A DNA stretch of 64,000 nucleotides, taken from assembly GCF_900103475.1 (NCBI RefSeq), contig NZ_FNHG01000005.1, forward strand, positions 1-64,000, in the 5' to 3' direction. This document shows, piece by piece, positions 24,843-33,754 of this stretch. The notes under the pieces were generated by a model. It did no database searches and had not been told where the DNA came from. It saw only the letters and a program-made list of their open reading frames with translations. How positions within the stretch are numbered: the stretch's first letter is position 1; the number at the start of each line of letters is the position of its first letter. This stretch comes from Maricaulis salignorans (GTDB lineage Bacteria; Pseudomonadota; Alphaproteobacteria; Caulobacterales; Maricaulaceae). The translations under genes and the position numbers were made by a program.

Positions 24843-25604
24843 CTAGTTTCGCGTCGGCAGGGCGGTGTTGGTCATGACGACATTGAGTTGGCGGATGTCG
24901 GGCGAGTCGATCAGGGTGATGCGAATGGCATCGCCAACCGGTTCAACACGCAGGGTCACGCCGAGAAAACTGCATAATTCGGGACTGTCCGCGAGGGGCT
25001 CGCACGCCTGATTGGTCACAATTCTCTCATTGTCGACATATCTGGAGAACTGGGCCTGGCCCCCGCGCAGGCGTTCAAAAACTATGCGGGAGCTTGTTTC
25101 CAGCGCGTCGGATGGCTCCACAGCCTCGTATCGCACCGGGACAATGCGATCGAGCGCATGGACGATATTGGCCAGAAACTGCGTGTTCACGCCGCTATTG
25201 CGGGTCAGGTAACCGCCATCGAAGACGCCGTCATCGTTGAAATCCCGCAGGCATTGGACCCGCCGTACCGGCGCATTGAAATCAATGCGCGGGCAATAGG
25301 CATAGCCACGCGTTACCCGCATCCCGAACAGCAGGCTTCCCGCCGGAATGATTGCGCCATGTCGCGGACGGACCCGTGATGCGGCATCATCGAGCAGGCG
25401 CACCGCATATTCTGGCCGGACGGTCTCCACCCAGGCGACTTCGCCCCGATTAACGAGGCGCGGCTCTTGAAGGCCTTGCGGCGGGTAGGTCAAGAGGTCG
25501 ACGCGGCCATTTTCGGCTCGGGGAACAGACTCGGCAGCCGCCATCGGGCCGACGCCCAGGGCGGCAATCAATGCGAGCAGCAGCGGCGAGGTTTGTCGCA
25601 TCAT
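24843..25604 (-). CDS. Second secreted protein of unknown function inside the pnt operon
   Basis: 253 residues with a signal peptide ending near AAAES. It contains Cys at CPRI, QCLRD, QACEP and LCSF, which could make two disulphides, and an acidic loop DFNDDGVFDGG that looks like a calcium-binding loop. No family recognised, and not visibly related to the unknown protein at 23923. The two adjacent ATG codons (25604 and 25601) overlap or abut the pntAA stop, so translation is coupled to pntAA. Confidence 0.72.
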   Translation of the reverse strand: MMRQTSPLLLALIAALGVGPMAAAESVPRAENGRVDLLTYPPQGLQEPRLVNRGEVAWVETVRPEYAVRLLDDAASRVRPRHGAIIPAGSLLFGMRVTRGYAYCPRIDFNAPVRRVQCLRDFNDDGVFDGGYLTRNSGVNTQFLANIVHALDRIVPVRYEAVEPSDALETSSRIVFERLRGGQAQFSRYVDNERIVTNQACEPLADSPELCSFLGVTLRVEPVGDAIRITLIDSPDIRQLNVVMTNTALPTRN

Positions 25605-25606
25605 GA

Positions 25607-26740
25607 TCACGCGCTCTCCTTCACCAGGGTCGGATGCACGACCGCGCCGTCGCGGGTCAGGGCCATGCCCTGGATGATTTCATCGTCCCAGTGCGGCGCG
25701 CGGGCGCCGTCTTCACCGACTAGAAGCGGCAGGAGATTGGCGAGGTTCTTGGCGTAGAGCGCCGAACTGTCGGCGGCGAGACGGCCGGGCAGATTGGAGA
25801 AGCCGGCAATCATCACGCCCTGGTGGGTGACGATCTCGTCGGCCTTGGTCAGTTCGCAATTGCCGCCATTGGGCGCGGCCAGGTCGATGATCACAGAGCC
25901 GGGCTTCATCGCTTCGACCATCGCCTTGGTGATCAGTTTCGGCGCCGGACGCCCCGGGATCAGTGCCGTGGTGACGACGATGTCCTGCTTGGCGATATGG
26001 CCGGCGACGAGTTCGGCCTGTTTGGCCTGGTATTCCGGCGACATCTGTTTGGCATAACCGCCAGCGGTCTCGGCCTGCTTGAATTCCTCATCCTCGACGG
26101 CGACGAATTTGGCGCCGAGCGAGGCGACCTGTTCCTTCGAGGCCGGGCGGACATCGGTGGCGGAGACAACAGCGCCGAGGCGGCGCGCGGTGGCAATCGC
26201 CTGCAGGCCGGCAACGCCGGCGCCCATGATGAAGGCCTTGGCCGGAGCGACCGTGCCCGCAGCCGTCATCATCATCGGGAAGGCGCGGCCATAGATCTGG
26301 GCGGCTTCGATGATCGAGCGATAGCCGGCGAGATTGGACTGGCTGGAGAGCGCATCCATCGCCTGGGCCCGGCTGATGCGCGGTACGAATTCCATCGCCA
26401 GGGCGTCAATCCCGGCCTTGGCCAGCGCCTTGGCGCGCTCCTGTGCGCCATAGGGATCGAGATGCGCGACGAGCAACATGCCCTTGGGCAATTTGGCCAG
26501 GGTCGCATCATCAGGCATCTGGACGGAGAAGAGGGCGTCAGCGCCCTTCAGCGTCGCGGCCAGCGTGCCCAATTCGGCGCCGGCGCTCGCATAGGCATCA
26601 TCGGTTACGGAAGCGGTGAGACCGGCGCCTTTTTCAACCGCGACCACATGGCCGGCTGCGGTGAATTTCTTGACCGTGTCGGGTGTTGCAGCGACCCGTG
26701 TCTCGCCCGCATGTCGTTCTTTCAGAATGGCTATTCGCAT
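25607..26740 (-). CDS. pntAA: NAD(P) transhydrogenase subunit alpha, NAD-binding part
   Basis: 377 residues. Domain I that binds NAD(H). Features: MRIAILKERHAGETRVAATP at the start, QSNLAGYRSIIEAA, the Rossmann motif IMGAGVAGLQAIATARRLGA, DVRPASKEQVASLGA, TTALIPGRPAPKLIT and SVIIDLAAPNGGNCE. It opens a five-gene cluster: pntAA, unknown secreted protein, pntAB, unknown secreted protein, pntB. A respiratory subunit gene lies just upstream at 26838. Confidence 0.96.
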   Translation of the reverse strand: MRIAILKERHAGETRVAATPDTVKKFTAAGHVVAVEKGAGLTASVTDDAYASAGAELGTLAATLKGADALFSVQMPDDATLAKLPKGMLLVAHLDPYGAQERAKALAKAGIDALAMEFVPRISRAQAMDALSSQSNLAGYRSIIEAAQIYGRAFPMMMTAAGTVAPAKAFIMGAGVAGLQAIATARRLGAVVSATDVRPASKEQVASLGAKFVAVEDEEFKQAETAGGYAKQMSPEYQAKQAELVAGHIAKQDIVVTTALIPGRPAPKLITKAMVEAMKPGSVIIDLAAPNGGNCELTKADEIVTHQGVMIAGFSNLPGRLAADSSALYAKNLANLLPLLVGEDGARAPHWDDEIIQGMALTRDGAVVHPTLVKESA

Positions 26741-26837
26741 AGTGTCCCGCCGCTTGATGTTGCAGACGGCTACGATGCGCGAATTCGCCGGTCAGGGGAA
26801 GTCCTGCCGGAAAAATTCCTGCCATACGGGTCTGAAA

Positions 26838-27143
26838 TCAGCCGGCGAGGAAGGCGCTGAACAGCTGGGCCAGGCCGCCACAAATCACGCCGAACACGAA
26901 TAGTCCGCCGACGGTGACATACCAGCTGGTCTTCATCGAGGTCAGCAGGCCGAGCACGACGCCAACAATGGCCACGCCGATCAGCGAGCTCATCCAGTCG
27001 GTGCCAACAGCGAAAACCAGGGTGAGATAGAGCAGGGTGACAATCAGTACCAGCGACGTCCAGAGACTGACCGCGATGAAGCCGTCAAACGTGTTCTTCT
27101 GGCTGGTGATATTCATTTCGCCGCGCGTGTAGTCAGCTGCCAT
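26838..27143 (-). CDS. aa3-type cytochrome c oxidase subunit IV
   Basis: 101 residues. The N-terminal YTRGEMNITSQKNTFDGFI is the signature of the small bacterial COX4_pro_2 subunit, normally followed by one helix. Here it is longer: three hydrophobic segments follow, near 30-50, 55-72 and 78-98. It may be a fusion or a diverged form. The ATG at 27143 gives the canonical start (MAADYTRGE). The main oxidase genes are not in the window. About 100 bp upstream of pntAA on the same strand. Confidence 0.75.
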   Translation of the reverse strand: MAADYTRGEMNITSQKNTFDGFIAVSLWTSLVLIVTLLYLTLVFAVGTDWMSSLIGVAIVGVVLGLLTSMKTSWYVTVGGLFVFGVICGGLAQLFSAFLAG

Positions 27144-27357
27144 GAGGACTGCCCCTGTTTGAGTCACTGATATTATTCTGCCGATAGCATGCGTCGGAGC
27201 GCAGGCCAAGATGCGCGACTGCCGCAGGTCAGGCCGGTGGCCGCGGCCGCGCGGCATGGATGTTGCGGCAACGCCACGGTCCGGGTTTTTCCCGGGCGGC
27301 CGGTTGTGACGCTGAAACGCTTTCAGTATGGGTTGAACCGGAACGGGGGAATGTCCG

Positions 27358-27606
27358 ATGCGCATGCCATTCGCAATCTGGTCCGGATTTCTCGCCTTGC
27401 TTGTCTATGCAGGGCTGGCCGGAGTGGAATATCTCAATTTCGGCGCCTTCGACCCGATGTGGCCGATGGTGCGCCTGATCGGTGCGATCTGGCTGGGTCT
27501 TGTCGTTCTGGTTGCGATTTTTGGCGCGCTGCGCCGCTCCATGACCGTGCGTCCTTCCGCCCTGCCCGATGACATCGCCCGTGAGCTCCGGCAGCACGAG
27601 GACTGA
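27358..27606 (+). CDS. Small two-helix membrane protein, unknown
   Basis: 82 residues. Two membrane helices, about 6-24 and 36-58, then a charged cytoplasmic tail ending DIARELRQHED. GGGGG seven bases before ATG 27358 supports translation. No family recognised. It stands alone between the divergent cytochrome subunit gene and the convergent hydrolase gene. Confidence 0.6.
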   Translation: MRMPFAIWSGFLALLVYAGLAGVEYLNFGAFDPMWPMVRLIGAIWLGLVVLVAIFGALRRSMTVRPSALPDDIARELRQHED

Positions 27607-27649
27607 GCGCGCTTGCTGCTCTGGCGGCGGTGTCAGCCTTGGGAAAGCC

Positions 27650-28597
27650 TCAACCCCAGCCCGGTCCGGTCAGGACTTCGAGCGCCGCGGCGACGGCGAT
27701 CGGCTGATCGAGGATCAGATGGTGCTTGGCGTCGGGTATCGAGACCATTGTGGTGTCGGCGCCAAAAGTCTCGCGCATGAATCCCCAGACTTCATCCGTG
27801 ACCAGGCTTGAATCAGACCCACGGAACAGGGCGACCCGGCATTTCAGGCTGGCGGCGATATCGGCCGGCGAGCCGCGGTCATAGGTCAGCTTGCTCCACA
27901 GATGCGGATCAAATTTCCAGGTCCAGCCATCGCTGCCGTCCGGCCGTTTGGCGGGTTTCAATGACTGGCGCGCGATATGGTCCAGCAGGAAGGCATTGGC
28001 GCACTCCTGTTCGGGCAGCAGCCGGAAACGCTGGAGCGCGGCCTCGAAGGAGGCATACACGCTGCCGCCACGGCTGGGCGGGGGCGAGTTGCGTTGCTCG
28101 CGTTCGGGCCGGACGGGGCTGTCCAGGACGGCGATCCCGGCCAGTTCAGCACCGTATTCCGCCGCCGTCGCAAGCGCGACAAATCCGCCGAAGGAATGCC
28201 CGGCCATGAAGGGCGCACCCGCCGCGAAGGCCCCGCCGGCGCGGCCGGCGGTAATGGCTTCCAGGGCATAGGTGTCCATGCGGTAGGCGTCGCGGTGATC
28301 GCTACCGCCCATGCCGGACAAATCCAGCGCAACGACGCGCCTTGTCTCGGCCAGGAAGGGCGCGATGGAATCCCACCAGTCCTTGTGGGCCACACCGCCA
28401 TGCACCAGGATCAGGCCGGGCAGGCCGGTCTCGCCCCAGGCTTTCCAGTGAATGGTGGCGTTGTCGACGATGACAGTACCGGTTTCGGTCGGCACGGCGA
28501 GCGCGCGCTCGAACCAGGCCGGTGCGGGGGGCTTGGCGCCTTCATACTGGACAAGCGGAGCAGGCGGACGCGCCGGACGGGGGGAGGTCTTTGTCAT
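27650..28597 (-). CDS. Alpha/beta hydrolase
   Basis: 315 residues. Catalytic nucleophile in GHSFGG, oxyanion region LVHGGVAHKDWWDS, the LDLSGMGGSDH strand and the terminal His in DAKHHLILDQP. A lid domain lies between about residues 170 and 235. The first 25 residues are Pro-rich and probably disordered. Substrate unknown; pattern like epoxide hydrolases and esterases. Ends convergent with the small membrane protein gene. Confidence 0.82.
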   Translation of the reverse strand: MTKTSPRPARPPAPLVQYEGAKPPAPAWFERALAVPTETGTVIVDNATIHWKAWGETGLPGLILVHGGVAHKDWWDSIAPFLAETRRVVALDLSGMGGSDHRDAYRMDTYALEAITAGRAGGAFAAGAPFMAGHSFGGFVALATAAEYGAELAGIAVLDSPVRPEREQRNSPPPSRGGSVYASFEAALQRFRLLPEQECANAFLLDHIARQSLKPAKRPDGSDGWTWKFDPHLWSKLTYDRGSPADIAASLKCRVALFRGSDSSLVTDEVWGFMRETFGADTTMVSIPDAKHHLILDQPIAVAAALEVLTGPGWG

Positions 28598-28634
28598 GAT
28601 CCAGCGCTAGCGCCGATGCTGCGCTGCGTCAATC

Positions 28635-29471
28635 TCAGCCAGGCTGCATTCCGGTCAAAAGCGGGATGGCGAATACCGCCCATGCATTATTGGCGATATG
28701 CCCGAGCACCGGCGCGGCCACACGGCCGGTCACCAGCCGCGCCACCCCCAGTGCCACGCCGAGCAGGGCGGTCGATGTCATCACCATCAGACCCTGGCCG
28801 ATATGGATCAGTCCGAACGCGGCCGCCGAAATCAGCACGGCGAACAGGCCGGGCACGCCGCGCGCGATCAGCATGGGCAGCATCCAGCCGCGGAACAGGA
28901 CTTCCTCGACAATCGGTGCGGCCAGCATGGTCAACAGGATGATCGCCCACAGGGCCGCGCCATTGCTGACGAAATCATCGACATTGGAGACATCCTCCAG
29001 CTCGGCTCCCCCGGCCAGGGTCAGGCCCGGATCGAGCATTGCAATCTGGTGGAACCAGAGCGTCAGCGGGCTGCCAATGGTCAGCATGAATACGAGGATG
29101 AGCAGGCCGGCGAGATAATCGTGCAGCCTGAGCGGGATCACCGAGAAGGCGGCGCGATGGGCGGCATAAATCCCGAAATGATGCCACATCAACAGTGCCA
29201 GGACTGCATAGGCTACGGTCGATCCGGCAAATTGCGCGGTCTCCATCGTCAGGCCCAACGTCTTGCCATCGATCAGGGCCCAGGCCCCCTGGGAGAGAAT
29301 CTGGAACAGGATGGCGAGGCCGAATAACAGGCCGGGCCAGACCAGCATGCCGGGCAGGGAATGGATGAAGAGCAGGCGCTGGTGCTCGTGCAATTCCGAA
29401 AACCCGTCCTGCGCTGCAAACGGCCAGCGCACGCTGTTCCGGGAAATACGGCTCGCTGAATCGTTCATCAT
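28635..29471 (-). CDS. CPBP-family intramembrane metalloprotease
   Basis: 278 residues, about seven membrane helices. The CPBP/CAAX-type motifs are complete: EEVLFRG in APIVEEVLFRGWMLP, then FGLIHIG with the second metal His, then HIANNAWA. Such proteases cut inside or near membranes; targets here are unknown. Two ATG codons (29471, 29468) are possible starts. Divergent from the sigma-54 activator gene, sharing a 180-bp control region. Confidence 0.85.
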   Translation of the reverse strand: MMNDSASRISRNSVRWPFAAQDGFSELHEHQRLLFIHSLPGMLVWPGLLFGLAILFQILSQGAWALIDGKTLGLTMETAQFAGSTVAYAVLALLMWHHFGIYAAHRAAFSVIPLRLHDYLAGLLILVFMLTIGSPLTLWFHQIAMLDPGLTLAGGAELEDVSNVDDFVSNGAALWAIILLTMLAAPIVEEVLFRGWMLPMLIARGVPGLFAVLISAAAFGLIHIGQGLMVMTSTALLGVALGVARLVTGRVAAPVLGHIANNAWAVFAIPLLTGMQPG

Positions 29472-29651
29472 CGCGTCTCGACGGCGAGGGAAACCCCTCT
29501 CGGCAAGCTTATGCTTAACCGGTCCTTGCCGCCGCTTAAACGTGAAATTTAGAAGAGTGTCCCATAACGGTCCGCATAGACGCCCTGTCGGCAACGGCAG
29601 CGAGGTCAAAAGACCCGGCGAAAACAATGCGACCGAAAAGGCGTGGGTGTG

Positions 29652-31106
29652 ATGGTGAAATCAGTTCTGATCGTTGATGACGATCCGACGCAACGCCGCC
29701 TTCTTCAGGCGGTGATCGAAAAACAGGGCTACCGCGTAGAGACCGCAGAAAGCGGCGATGCGGCCCTGGACCGTGTGGCTTCATCGCCTGTCGATGTGAT
29801 GCTGCTCGATCTGATCATGCCGGGGATGGATGGCATGGAGACGCTGGAGGCGGTCAAGAAGCGATTGCCCGATCTTCCGGTCATCGTGCTGACGGCCAGC
29901 GGCGGTATTGAAACCGTGGTGGCGGCCATGCGGGCCGGCGCGTCGGACTTCTTCGTCAAGCCGGCCAGTCCGGAACGCATCGCGGTGTCGATCCGCAATG
30001 CCTTGAAGGTTCAAAACCTCAGTGGTGAGGTCAAGCGCCTGACCCGCAAGGCGGCCAATATGTCGGGCTTTGCCGACATGATCGCCGATGCTGCAGCCAT
30101 GCAGCAGGTCGTCCGGCTCGGTGAACGCGCCGCGCAATCGGATATCCCGATCCTGGTCACCGGCGAATCCGGCGTTGGCAAGGAATTGGTCGCCCAGTCG
30201 ATCATGGCCGCCTCCAAGCGCGCCGGTGGTCCTTTCGTGGCGGTCAATTGCGGGGCAATTCCGGAAAATCTGGTGGAATCAACCCTGTTCGGTCACGAAA
30301 AGGGCTCCTTCACCGGCGCGACCGGCAAGCATATGGGCAAATTCCAGGAGGCCGATGGTGGCACTCTTTTCCTGGATGAGGTCGGTGAGCTGCCGCTCGA
30401 CATGCAGGTCAAACTGCTGCGGGCCCTGCAAGAGGGCGAGGTCGATCCTGTCGGCTCCAAACGCCCCGTCAAGGTCAATACCCGCATCATTTCGGCAACC
30501 AATCGCGACCTGACCGAACGCGTCGCCGCCGGTGCCTTCCGCGAGGATCTGTTCTACCGCCTGAATGTCTTCCCGATCGAAGTGCCATCCCTGCGCTCGC
30601 GCCAGGATGATGTGCCAGCCCTGGTGCGTCATTTCATCGGCCGCTTCAATGCCCAGGAAGGCAAGGCGATCGTCGATGCGGCGCCGGAAACGCACGCCAT
30701 GCTGAGCAAGTTCGACTGGCCGGGTAATGTGCGTCAGCTGGAGAACGCGGTCTTCCGGGCCGTTATCCTGGCCGATGGTGATTATCTGACGCCGGCCGAT
30801 TTCCCGCAAATCTCCGGTCTCATCCCCGATATCCAGAGCCGTGCGCCGAGTGCCGGCGAAATCTCTCCGGCCGCGGTCGAACTGATGGCGGGTGCTGGCG
30901 AGCCGGCCCCGGTGGAGATCATGGATGCCGGCGGCAATCTGCGGTCACTCGAGGATATCGAACGTGACCTGATCGAATTCGCGATCGAGACCTATGCCGG
31001 ACGGATGAGCGAAGTCGCCCGCCGCCTCGGTGTCGGCCGCTCGACCCTGTATCGCAAGGTCCGCGAATACGATCTCGATGTCGAAGGCGTCCGCGCCACC
31101 GGCTAG
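29652..31106 (+). CDS. NtrC-family sigma-54-dependent response regulator
   Basis: 484 residues. Receiver domain 1-120 with phospho-acceptor Asp53 (LLDLIMPGMDG); AAA+ domain about 145-375 with Walker A TGESGVGKE at 170-178, the sigma-54 contact loop reading GSFTGA at 218-223 instead of the usual GAFTGA, Walker B FLDEVGELP, and R-finger region FREDLFYRLNVF; C-terminal Fis-type helix-turn-helix (SEVARRLGVGRSTLYRKVREY). No kinase gene is adjacent, so it is an orphan regulator. It should activate RpoN promoters when phosphorylated. Confidence 0.92.
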   Translation: MVKSVLIVDDDPTQRRLLQAVIEKQGYRVETAESGDAALDRVASSPVDVMLLDLIMPGMDGMETLEAVKKRLPDLPVIVLTASGGIETVVAAMRAGASDFFVKPASPERIAVSIRNALKVQNLSGEVKRLTRKAANMSGFADMIADAAAMQQVVRLGERAAQSDIPILVTGESGVGKELVAQSIMAASKRAGGPFVAVNCGAIPENLVESTLFGHEKGSFTGATGKHMGKFQEADGGTLFLDEVGELPLDMQVKLLRALQEGEVDPVGSKRPVKVNTRIISATNRDLTERVAAGAFREDLFYRLNVFPIEVPSLRSRQDDVPALVRHFIGRFNAQEGKAIVDAAPETHAMLSKFDWPGNVRQLENAVFRAVILADGDYLTPADFPQISGLIPDIQSRAPSAGEISPAAVELMAGAGEPAPVEIMDAGGNLRSLEDIERDLIEFAIETYAGRMSEVARRLGVGRSTLYRKVREYDLDVEGVRATG

Positions 31107-31225
31107 ATCTCCAGACGAGCTTCCCAGCCACGGGATGCCTGCCACGTGTTGTGTGGCAGGCTGTGAAGCGGGCCGGTTCCCCATGGGAGCTGGTCCGTTT
31201 CTGGTTTCGGGATGCGCAAAATCCC

Positions 31226-31260
31226 AAAAAAACGGGCCGTCTCCCGGGGGAGCCGGCCCG
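31226..31260 (-). terminator. Intrinsic terminator for the gene at 31325
   Basis: On the minus strand, stem CGGGCCG with CGGCCCG (31254-31260 with 31233-31239), inner CTCC/GGAG pairing, followed by seven T (31226-31232). It lies 65 bp beyond the stop of the unknown minus-strand gene and between it and the end of the sigma-54 activator gene. Confidence 0.85.
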
Positions 31261-31324
31261 AATTCCGGGCCGCCGCGCCGGGGGGAGAGCGCGGGGACCG
31301 GGGGGATGCGTCAGGGGTGGGACG

Positions 31325-31795
31325 TCAGAGGTGGGCGCCGGCCAGCTGGAGCTCCCGGGGCGGAGCGGTGTGAAGGGGCGCGCGTTCCTGCCAGGCGGCA
31401 TAGACCGGGATCAAGGCGGCCTCGCGGCTAAAGGAAATCCTCAATTGCCGGACCAGGGCCAGCAGCGAATCCGCCATGCCTTCGGCATTGTCGCTGCCGA
31501 CTTCGAGTCCGAGTTCGACATGGGTGCGCAGGACATCGATCCGGGCCATCAGGTCAAGCAATTGCTCGTCAAGATGGGCGACATATTCCCGCGCCAGCGG
31601 ATCGGCGGACAGCGGGGCGTAGACATGATCGGCCTTGAAGGCGCTCAGCCGGTCGAGCTGATCAATGCCGCGCTGGAAGGCGGCTGCGCCCCGTACCGAG
31701 GAGAGCGTGTTTTCGACAGCCGAACCAAGGCAGTCCAGAACATTCTCCTGCATGAGGTTTATCTGATCCATCGGGTCAAACCGGGTATCGAACAT
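31325..31795 (-). CDS. Unknown helical protein, monocistronic
   Basis: 156 residues, no signal peptide and no membrane segment. It appears almost wholly alpha-helical (for example DEQLLDLMARIDVLRTHVEL and SLLALVRQLRISFSREAAL). His, Glu and Asp are present but I see no arrangement matching hemerythrin or a phosphotransfer domain. No family recognised. It has its own terminator and a free upstream region, so it is a single-gene unit. A translated product is likely from the well-formed codon pattern and the terminator. Confidence 0.65.
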   Translation of the reverse strand: MFDTRFDPMDQINLMQENVLDCLGSAVENTLSSVRGAAAFQRGIDQLDRLSAFKADHVYAPLSADPLAREYVAHLDEQLLDLMARIDVLRTHVELGLEVGSDNAEGMADSLLALVRQLRISFSREAALIPVYAAWQERAPLHTAPPRELQLAGAHL

Positions 31796-31894
31796 TGCTC
31801 TGATCTCCTCTGATCGTAGGGCAATGATACGCGTTTACGCAGCCGGCGCGCCTTGCGAGTGGGATTAGATTTAACGCCGCGCTAACACCTTGCC

Positions 31895-32401
31895 TCAAAG
31901 GCGAGTCTTGCCGCCCTCGATCACGCGCGGCGTGAAACCGCCAGGCCGGCTGGCCGCCGGCTTTGGTGCCGGGACGGCGTCCTCCGGTGCAGGCACCGCG
32001 ACGGGGCCGGTCGCGCGACCCGCCACCGGCCTGGATGCGGGCGGCGGAGACGGATCGAAATCCTCATGGATATCGCGCGAACGCGGGCCGGGAGCGGGCG
32101 TTTTGCGCTTGAAACCCTTGCCCTGCGACATGGGTTTGCGCGCCTTGCCGGCGGCTTTTTTCTCGATCTCGCGCAGTTTCAGCGCCTGCCGCGCCGAGAG
32201 CGCTTCCTCGGTATCGCCCTTGCCGGGATCATTGAAGGCCGAGCCATAGGTCTCGAGCCTTTCCTCCAGCGAGCCGAGGAACTCGCCCTCCCATTCCGAC
32301 AGGGAAGCATCCGGGGTGCCGGCCTGCTCGGCGGCGCGCTTGGCACGCTCCAGCCGGCGCAGGGCCTTGCGGGTCTTCTTTTCGTCGATCTTGCGGGGCA
32401 C
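31895..32401 (-). CDS. Unknown basic/proline-rich protein
   Basis: 168 residues. The first 35 are strongly basic and helical (KKTRKALRRLERAKRAAEQ); the middle has a short helical segment (EGEFLGSLEERLETYGSAF); from about 100 on it is Pro- and Ala-rich and probably disordered, ending FTPRVIEGGKTRL. The basic start could bind nucleic acid, but that is inference. It is 29 bp downstream of gapR on the same strand and may share its transcript. Confidence 0.55.
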   Translation of the reverse strand: MPRKIDEKKTRKALRRLERAKRAAEQAGTPDASLSEWEGEFLGSLEERLETYGSAFNDPGKGDTEEALSARQALKLREIEKKAAGKARKPMSQGKGFKRKTPAPGPRSRDIHEDFDPSPPPASRPVAGRATGPVAVPAPEDAVPAPKPAASRPGGFTPRVIEGGKTRL

Positions 32402-32430
32402 GCGATCCTCCTTTGGGGGAGGCGGGCAGT

Positions 32431-32715
32431 TTAGCTCTCGACGGCGCCGAGATACAATTCAAGAAGCGCTTCCATTTCCTGGCGCTCATTGCGGTCGATC
32501 TTGCGCAGGGAGATCACCTTGCGCATCACCTTGGGATCGAAACCCATGGATTTGACCTCGGCATACACTTCCTTGATGTCGGCCATCACATTGGCCTTGT
32601 CTTCTTCAAGCCGCTCGATGCGGGCGACAAAAGACTTCAGATGATCGCGCGCGACCCCGCCCATGGCGTCGGAATCGTCAATCGGGCCTGTCGGTGCGGT
32701 ATCGGTGAAAGCCAT
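32431..32715 (-). CDS. gapR: GapR-family nucleoid-associated protein (DUF2312)
   Basis: 94 residues. The DUF2312 core is clear: DHLKSFVARIERLEEDKANV, ADIKEVYAEVKSMGFDPKVM, RKVISLRKIDRNERQEME. In Caulobacter GapR binds overtwisted DNA ahead of replication forks and polymerases and helps topoisomerases. Start at ATG 32715; the longer frame to 32748 adds non-family residues. Another cell-cycle-linked chromosome protein alongside rcdA and trcR in this window. Confidence 0.9.
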   Translation of the reverse strand: MAFTDTAPTGPIDDSDAMGGVARDHLKSFVARIERLEEDKANVMADIKEVYAEVKSMGFDPKVMRKVISLRKIDRNERQEMEALLELYLGAVES

Positions 32716-32804
32716 CTGTGTAACCTTTGCTGCGGCGGAGCGCGACACTAGGCTGGCAAGGCGTCAGCCTCAAGCCGGTCGGCCAGTGGTTTCCACCGGA
32801 ATCT

Positions 32805-33752
32805 TCAGTCCTGTGCCCGTTCGCGCACGGCGATCGCCGCCTCGAGCACAGCGCGCGGGTGATGGTGGTGGAGATTATGCCCTGCGCCGGAAATCAGGCG
32901 CAACTCGGCCTGGGCCATCCGCGCTGCGACCTGGCCGGAATGGCGATGCGTCCACACCACCGTATCGGCCTTCCCGGCCAGAAACACGGTTGGCAGGGTG
33001 ATATTCTCGTAGCCCTCTTCCTGCATTTCCAGATGCCGATTGACCTGCATCATGTCGCGCGCATTGGCGATCCAGTTGCCCGGGCGCAGGATGAGCGGCA
33101 GGCGCGATGCCGCGACATAGTCGTCCGGCACAGTTTCGGGATGGAAGGCCGAGCGCGCACCGGCCGCCAGCTGGCCATGCCCGACCAGCGGAATGATGAT
33201 GCGGGTCAGCAAGGGCCCCACGAGCGGCCAGCCACTGGCAGAATTGAACCAGGCCGCTTCGCCGATCCAGGCGGACAGTGCCGGCGCGACCAGCACCAGG
33301 CCGGTGATGCGGCGAGGATGGTCCATGGCAAGGCGCATCGCGATCGCGCCGCCCCAGGAATGACCGATCACCACGGTTTCGGGAATCTCCAGCCGGTCGA
33401 GGAAATTGTCGATCAGCGCCGCTTCATCGGCGGGCGACCAGCGTCTCGACTTTGGCCGTTCGCTCCAGCCCAGTCCGGGGCGGTCGAGCCAGATGACATT
33501 CTCGCCGGCGAAGGCCTCGCCAAGGGCCATTCGCGGCTCTTCCAGATTGGAGGCAGCGCCATGCAGGACCAGAATGGCCGGGCGGGCGGGATCGCCGCTG
33601 CGGCGGTAATGCAGGCGAATGCCGCCGATTTCGAGAAATTCGCCTTCGGGCGGGTGGGTCTTGCCGATCCGGCGCGAGACCAGCCAGCCACCAAAGGCAC
33701 CGAGAAAAAGTCCGGCCAGGGCAATCAGCGCGATGAGACCGGCTGGCGGCAC
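32805..33752 (-). CDS. Membrane-anchored alpha/beta hydrolase
   Basis: 315 residues. One N-terminal hydrophobic helix (residues 5-25) acts as anchor or uncleaved signal. Hydrolase fold follows: LVLHGAASNLEEPRMAL, WLDRPGLGWSERP, nucleophile GHSWGG, and the His in ISGAGHNLHHHHP. No close functional assignment; haloalkane-dehalogenase-like or lipase-like enzymes share the pattern. Starts 2 bp from the end of the TPR gene upstream, so probably same transcript. Confidence 0.83.
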   Translation of the reverse strand: MPPAGLIALIALAGLFLGAFGGWLVSRRIGKTHPPEGEFLEIGGIRLHYRRSGDPARPAILVLHGAASNLEEPRMALGEAFAGENVIWLDRPGLGWSERPKSRRWSPADEAALIDNFLDRLEIPETVVIGHSWGGAIAMRLAMDHPRRITGLVLVAPALSAWIGEAAWFNSASGWPLVGPLLTRIIIPLVGHGQLAAGARSAFHPETVPDDYVAASRLPLILRPGNWIANARDMMQVNRHLEMQEEGYENITLPTVFLAGKADTVVWTHRHSGQVAARMAQAELRLISGAGHNLHHHHPRAVLEAAIAVRERAQD

Positions 33753-33754
33753 CG

